A stretch of 29,624 nucleotides of DNA from a virus, in IMG/VR virus record IMGVR_UViG_3300009164_000251, positions 1-29,624 of that record. One strand, written 5' to 3'. A program made the translations under genes and the position numbers. The notes beneath the pieces were generated by a model. It saw only the letters and a program-made list of their open reading frames with translations, made no database searches and was not told the origin of the DNA. This document shows, in pieces, positions 26,712-29,624 of the stretch (positions are counted from its first letter, which is position 1; the number at the start of each line of letters is the position of its first letter).

Positions 26712-29624
26712 TTATTTATTTTCTAAGATTTTAATTTTTGCTTCTAATTCTTGAACTGCTTTAATTAAAGGAACTACGATATTAGCATATCTTACGTTTT
26801 CAACTTGACCGCTTCCATCTTCATTTGCAAAATCTGCTAAGTATGAAGAAACTTCAGCCACTTCCTCAGCTATAAGTCCTAAGAATTTTTTATCTGAATA
26901 TCTATAATAGTCTTTTTTGTAAGTAAATTCTTTAGGCTTTAGTGCTAAAATTGTATTTAATCCGCTAGCATTCCAATCTGTAATGTTGTCTTTAAATCTA
27001 GCAGACGATACGGTAGAGCGTTGCATTGACCCATCGCTAAACACAACCACATTTGCGACTGAACTAGTTGTAAAATTGTAGACTCCGGGTGCATAAATTG
27101 CCCCATCATTTCTTACACCAAATCTTGTGTTACCTAAATTATCTGCAGCAACAAAAGCATAATTTGAACTTCCTCCATCTTGACCGCAAACAATTAATTT
27201 AATACTAGAGCTTCCTGTTGTATTTATGCCTACATTCCCCCCGCTAGTAATCCGCATACGTTCGGCTGAATTAACATCAAAACGAATAAAATTACTTGTT
27301 TCATTTACATAAATAATGTTATTTCTACTTCCGCTAGCAGACAATCCTAAACCTGTAGAACCACCTTGAATGTATAAATATCCATTCCCCGAATAACTAT
27401 AAATCGAGTTATTAGTAGTAGGAATAGATGCCGTAGTAGATAGTTGAATTATACCATCGCTAGTAATCCGCATACGTTCGGTAGCTGCAGTTTCAAAGAC
27501 TAAATTATTATCTGCACCAATAGAAGCAGCTGAACCTCCTCGAATACCTAAATAACCCGTGTTATTTGCATTATCAGTCCAGCTAATTCCATTCCCTCCA
27601 TTTGGACCTACTACTGATAATTTATAACCCGGCGCCGTCGTTCCTATGCCGACATTTCCACCTAAGCCATTTAAAATTAAAGAACGATATGCAACACCAT
27701 CTTGGAAAGATTGTAAGAATGCTAAGTTATTAGCACCATCTACCCCTATTGATAAAGTCTTTGATGTAGTTACTGAATCATTTACTCTTAATTGACCATT
27801 ATTTGTTGAAGCTGTTGTACTACCGAATACTTGTAATAATGCTACTGAACTTGTGCTAGATGTTCCGTTGATTAATACGTTTCCAGCGGAAGTAATAACT
27901 TGTCTAAAAGCCCCTACTGTTCTATCATAAATGCCAAAAAATCCGTCATCTACTGCATTGACATCAATAATTAAATCAAATCTTTTATTACTATTTCTAT
28001 TTGTTATTGCAATTGGTACAGCATTTGTAGAAGTTGCTTGTATTGTAATAGCTACCCCTGACAAAGCAGTGCTTTGACTTGCTATTTGACCACTAAACGT
28101 AGCACTTGTACCGCTTAAAGCTCCCGAAAGTGTGCCTCCCGATAAAGGTAGGTAAGCAGATAAATTTGAAGTAAGGGCAATAGTACCGCTTGAGTTTGGC
28201 ATCGTAAACTCATAAGCTGCATTACCGTGAATAAATTTAGTAGCCTTTGTATTTGTGCTATTAATAAATTCTACGTGGTTAGTATTTGCTTTAAAATGAG
28301 AATAACCAGCTTGACTTGCGTATCCTACGGTTTCACTTACAAAAAGTAAATCGTGTTTAGAGCCAGCAAAAAAGTATTTTAATCCAGTAATTGTTTCAAG
28401 TCCAGTAAGATGAACAACCGCCGAATCTAAAGCGTAAGTAGAAGTATCTACAGAACCATCTGCTTTTAAGAATTGCGCAGAAGTACCGCTAGTCTTAATA
28501 AATGAAGTTGCGGTTATGCTATTTTCAAAAGTTGCACTTTTATCTGAATTTAAAGTTAAAGCTCCAACACCTCCGTTTACTTCAAAGTGTAAAGTTCCGC
28601 TTGGGTTATAATTTGCAAAAGTTAAACGTGAACCAGTATGATAAATAGCACCGCTTCCCGCAGTCATTCCAGTAACAAATAAAGCAGAAGCAGTAATTGA
28701 ACTAGATAAACTTACTGAAGTTCCGTTCAAAGCTCCAGTTAAAGTTCCGCCCGCTAAAGGCAAATAAGTAGAAGATGCTGCGCTTGTAGTTAAATAAGTG
28801 CTATTATCGTAGCTAATTGTAGTTCCACTTGCCTTTACAAAACCAGTACCATTTAATTGAGCTTGAGCGCCTAAGTTAGTTAATGCAGCTCCAGAAGTTG
28901 TTGCTCCAGTTCCACCTCTATTAATAGCTACTGCTACTCCATTCCAAGTAGCTGAAGTTATTGAGCCAGCATAATCAAAAGTATTAGTAGACCAAGAAAC
29001 ATTTGATGGAGCTTGAAAATGTCTATCCCAAGAACCAGCTGCTATTGAATTATCTGTTAATTCGACTTGAGCATATCCTCCAGATGGAATTGAAACAATT
29101 AACGTGTTAGAATTATTATTAACAGTTATTGCTCCACTAGATTGATTATTATTAAATATATAAACTGCACCTTTAGGCAAAGTTGTCGCATCCGGTAGCT
29201 TAATTGTTTGACCTCCAGAGCCATTAACTAAATATGAAGGAACTGAAGCAACTGTTAAAACTATTTGAGTTCCAGAAGCAGTAACAGAACTAAATCCATC
29301 AAAAATATTATTAACAGTAAGATTATTACTACCTAAGTTTACGTTTGTTGTAGCACCCGTGTAAGGAACAAGTAAATTTAAAGCATTTTGTAAATCAACT
29401 TGAGAACTAAGAGTTCCAGTAATTGCTCCCCAAACTGCACTAGAATCTTTTATTTCAATGTAAGCCGAACCCGACCATCTATAAATAAGGTTAGTAGCTA
29501 AAACTACATAAATCTTACCTTGTTCTCCCGTTACGGGTAACGCTCCGAAAGTAGCAACCTCTATTATATCGTCTACAAAGCTAGGTAATTGACTAGAAGG
29601 TACTAAGCCTCCTACTAAATCAGC
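26712..29624 (-). CDS. Tail fibre protein, main part with C-terminal S74 chaperone domain
   Basis: This holds codons 83 to the stop of the 1,052-residue fibre, including the repeated junction; codons 1-123 are at 369-1. The shaft has recurring Gly/Thr/Ser units (LPLAGGTLTGAL and LPLSGGTLSGAL; AERMRITSDG and AERMRITSGG; GIGTTAPGYKLSV). The last 100 residues are the Peptidase S74/endosialidase chaperone: SARFKDNITDW, LKPKEFTYKK, KKFLGLIAEEVAE and a final coiled coil (VVPLIKAVQELEAKIKILEN). That domain directs trimer folding and usually cleaves itself off. The middle part should recognise the host surface. Starting the gene at the internal Met at 29180 is wrong, because the frame is open upstream. 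Confidence 0.92.
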   Translation of the reverse strand, partial: ADLVGGLVPSSQLPSFVDDIIEVATFGALPVTGEQGKIYVVLATNLIYRWSGSAYIEIKDSSAVWGAITGTLSSQVDLQNALNLLVPYTGATTNVNLGSNNLTVNNIFDGFSSVTASGTQIVLTVASVPSYLVNGSGGQTIKLPDATTLPKGAVYIFNNNQSSGAITVNNNSNTLIVSIPSGGYAQVELTDNSIAAGSWDRHFQAPSNVSWSTNTFDYAGSITSATWNGVAVAINRGGTGATTSGAALTNLGAQAQLNGTGFVKASGTTISYDNSTYLTTSAASSTYLPLAGGTLTGALNGTSVSLSSSITASALFVTGMTAGSGAIYHTGSRLTFANYNPSGTLHFEVNGGVGALTLNSDKSATFENSITATSFIKTSGTSAQFLKADGSVDTSTYALDSAVVHLTGLETITGLKYFFAGSKHDLLFVSETVGYASQAGYSHFKANTNHVEFINSTNTKATKFIHGNAAYEFTMPNSSGTIALTSNLSAYLPLSGGTLSGALSGTSATFSGQIASQSTALSGVAITIQATSTNAVPIAITNRNSNKRFDLIIDVNAVDDGFFGIYDRTVGAFRQVITSAGNVLINGTSSTSSVALLQVFGSTTASTNNGQLRVNDSVTTSKTLSIGVDGANNLAFLQSFQDGVAYRSLILNGLGGNVGIGTTAPGYKLSVVGPNGGNGISWTDNANNTGYLGIRGGSAASIGADNNLVFETAATERMRITSDGIIQLSTTASIPTTNNSIYSYSGNGYLYIQGGSTGLGLSASGSRNNIIYVNETSNFIRFDVNSAERMRITSGGNVGINTTGSSSIKLIVCGQDGGSSNYAFVAADNLGNTRFGVRNDGAIYAPGVYNFTTSSVANVVVFSDGSMQRSTVSSARFKDNITDWNASGLNTILALKPKEFTYKKDYYRYSDKKFLGLIAEEVAEVSSYLADFANEDGSGQVENVRYANIVVPLIKAVQELEAKIKILENK
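27242..27265 (-). repeat. 24-bp direct repeat in fibre gene, copy 1
   Basis: An exact 24-base match to 27458-27481, encoding the RMRITS-type unit that precedes a new shaft segment. The identity at DNA level suggests recent duplication or recombination within the fibre gene. Confidence 0.8.
27458..27481 (-). repeat. 24-bp direct repeat in fibre gene, copy 2
   Basis: The second exact copy, 216 bp from the first. Recombination between the copies would remove or add 72 codons in frame. Confidence 0.8.
29502..29624. repeat. Terminal direct repeat, right copy
   Basis: Exact second copy of bases 1-123. It lies inside the tail-fibre gene, which enters this copy from the other end of the window. There is no base difference between the copies. 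Confidence 0.95.

Noticed and set aside
27242-27481. Possible CRISPR-like or tandem repeat array in the tail-fibre region
   Set aside because: Only two exact 24-bp copies exist, both in frame and encoding a normal fibre shaft unit, with no regular spacing or further copies.
1-29624. Integrase, attachment sites or lysogeny repressor
   Set aside because: No tyrosine or serine recombinase motif and no clear repressor was seen. The 123-bp end repeat is an assembly overlap or redundancy, not an att site pair.

Overview
The window is a complete or nearly complete genome of a small tailed (siphovirus-type) bacteriophage. It is AT-rich (roughly one third G+C by eye) and every convincing gene lies on the minus strand. 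Bases 1-123 are repeated exactly at 29502-29624, and one tail-fibre reading frame runs continuously through the join, so the molecule closes as a circle of 29,501 bp (or is a circularly permuted or terminally redundant linear genome). A host in the Bacteroidetes, probably a Flavobacterium-like genus, is suggested by three things: TAnnTTTG-type promoter boxes, AT-rich starts without Shine-Dalgarno sequences, and structural proteins of types I know from Bacteroidetes phages and prophages. This is recognition from memory, not a database result.

In transcription order (falling coordinates), a control region at about 23,700-23,860 holds a terminator, a dyad and a promoter. The early and middle genes follow: two very small proteins, ERF recombinase, an SSB-like protein, several small unknowns, a structured RNA leader, a DUF4373-like replication protein and its partner, a TAGT/GREB1-like glycosyltransferase with a linked 133-aa protein, a RusA resolvase, DUF3310, a sigma-70-like factor, a Cys-rich protein, a HAD phosphatase and TerS/TerL.

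The late genes continue in an unusual order. Directly after TerL come a tail-assembly-chaperone-like gene with a probable -1 frameshift, tail completion proteins, two large tail/baseplate proteins and the tape measure. The head genes follow (XkdF-like protease, small head proteins, a coiled-coil scaffold-like protein, major capsid), then a tail-tube candidate, the portal, an HNH homing endonuclease, a head-tail connector, a BppU-like protein and a 1,052-aa tail fibre with a C-terminal S74 chaperone that crosses the window ends. The block ends with small proteins, a holin/GH24 lysozyme/u-spanin lysis cassette and a metallophosphoesterase, followed by a strong terminator.

No integrase, repressor, tRNA, CRISPR array or DNA polymerase is visible. 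Genes are packed with ATGA and TAATG overlaps. The items most worth a second look are an RNA leader at 21,062-21,162 whose terminator-like hairpin has an 8-nt loop exactly complementary to an upstream hairpin loop, a T9 frameshift site followed by about 190 nt of apparently dual-coding sequence, a recurring AACGTTTATA element 4-5 nt upstream of several late start codons, and a TAGT-like glycosyltransferase with no recognisable enzyme to make its acceptor base.
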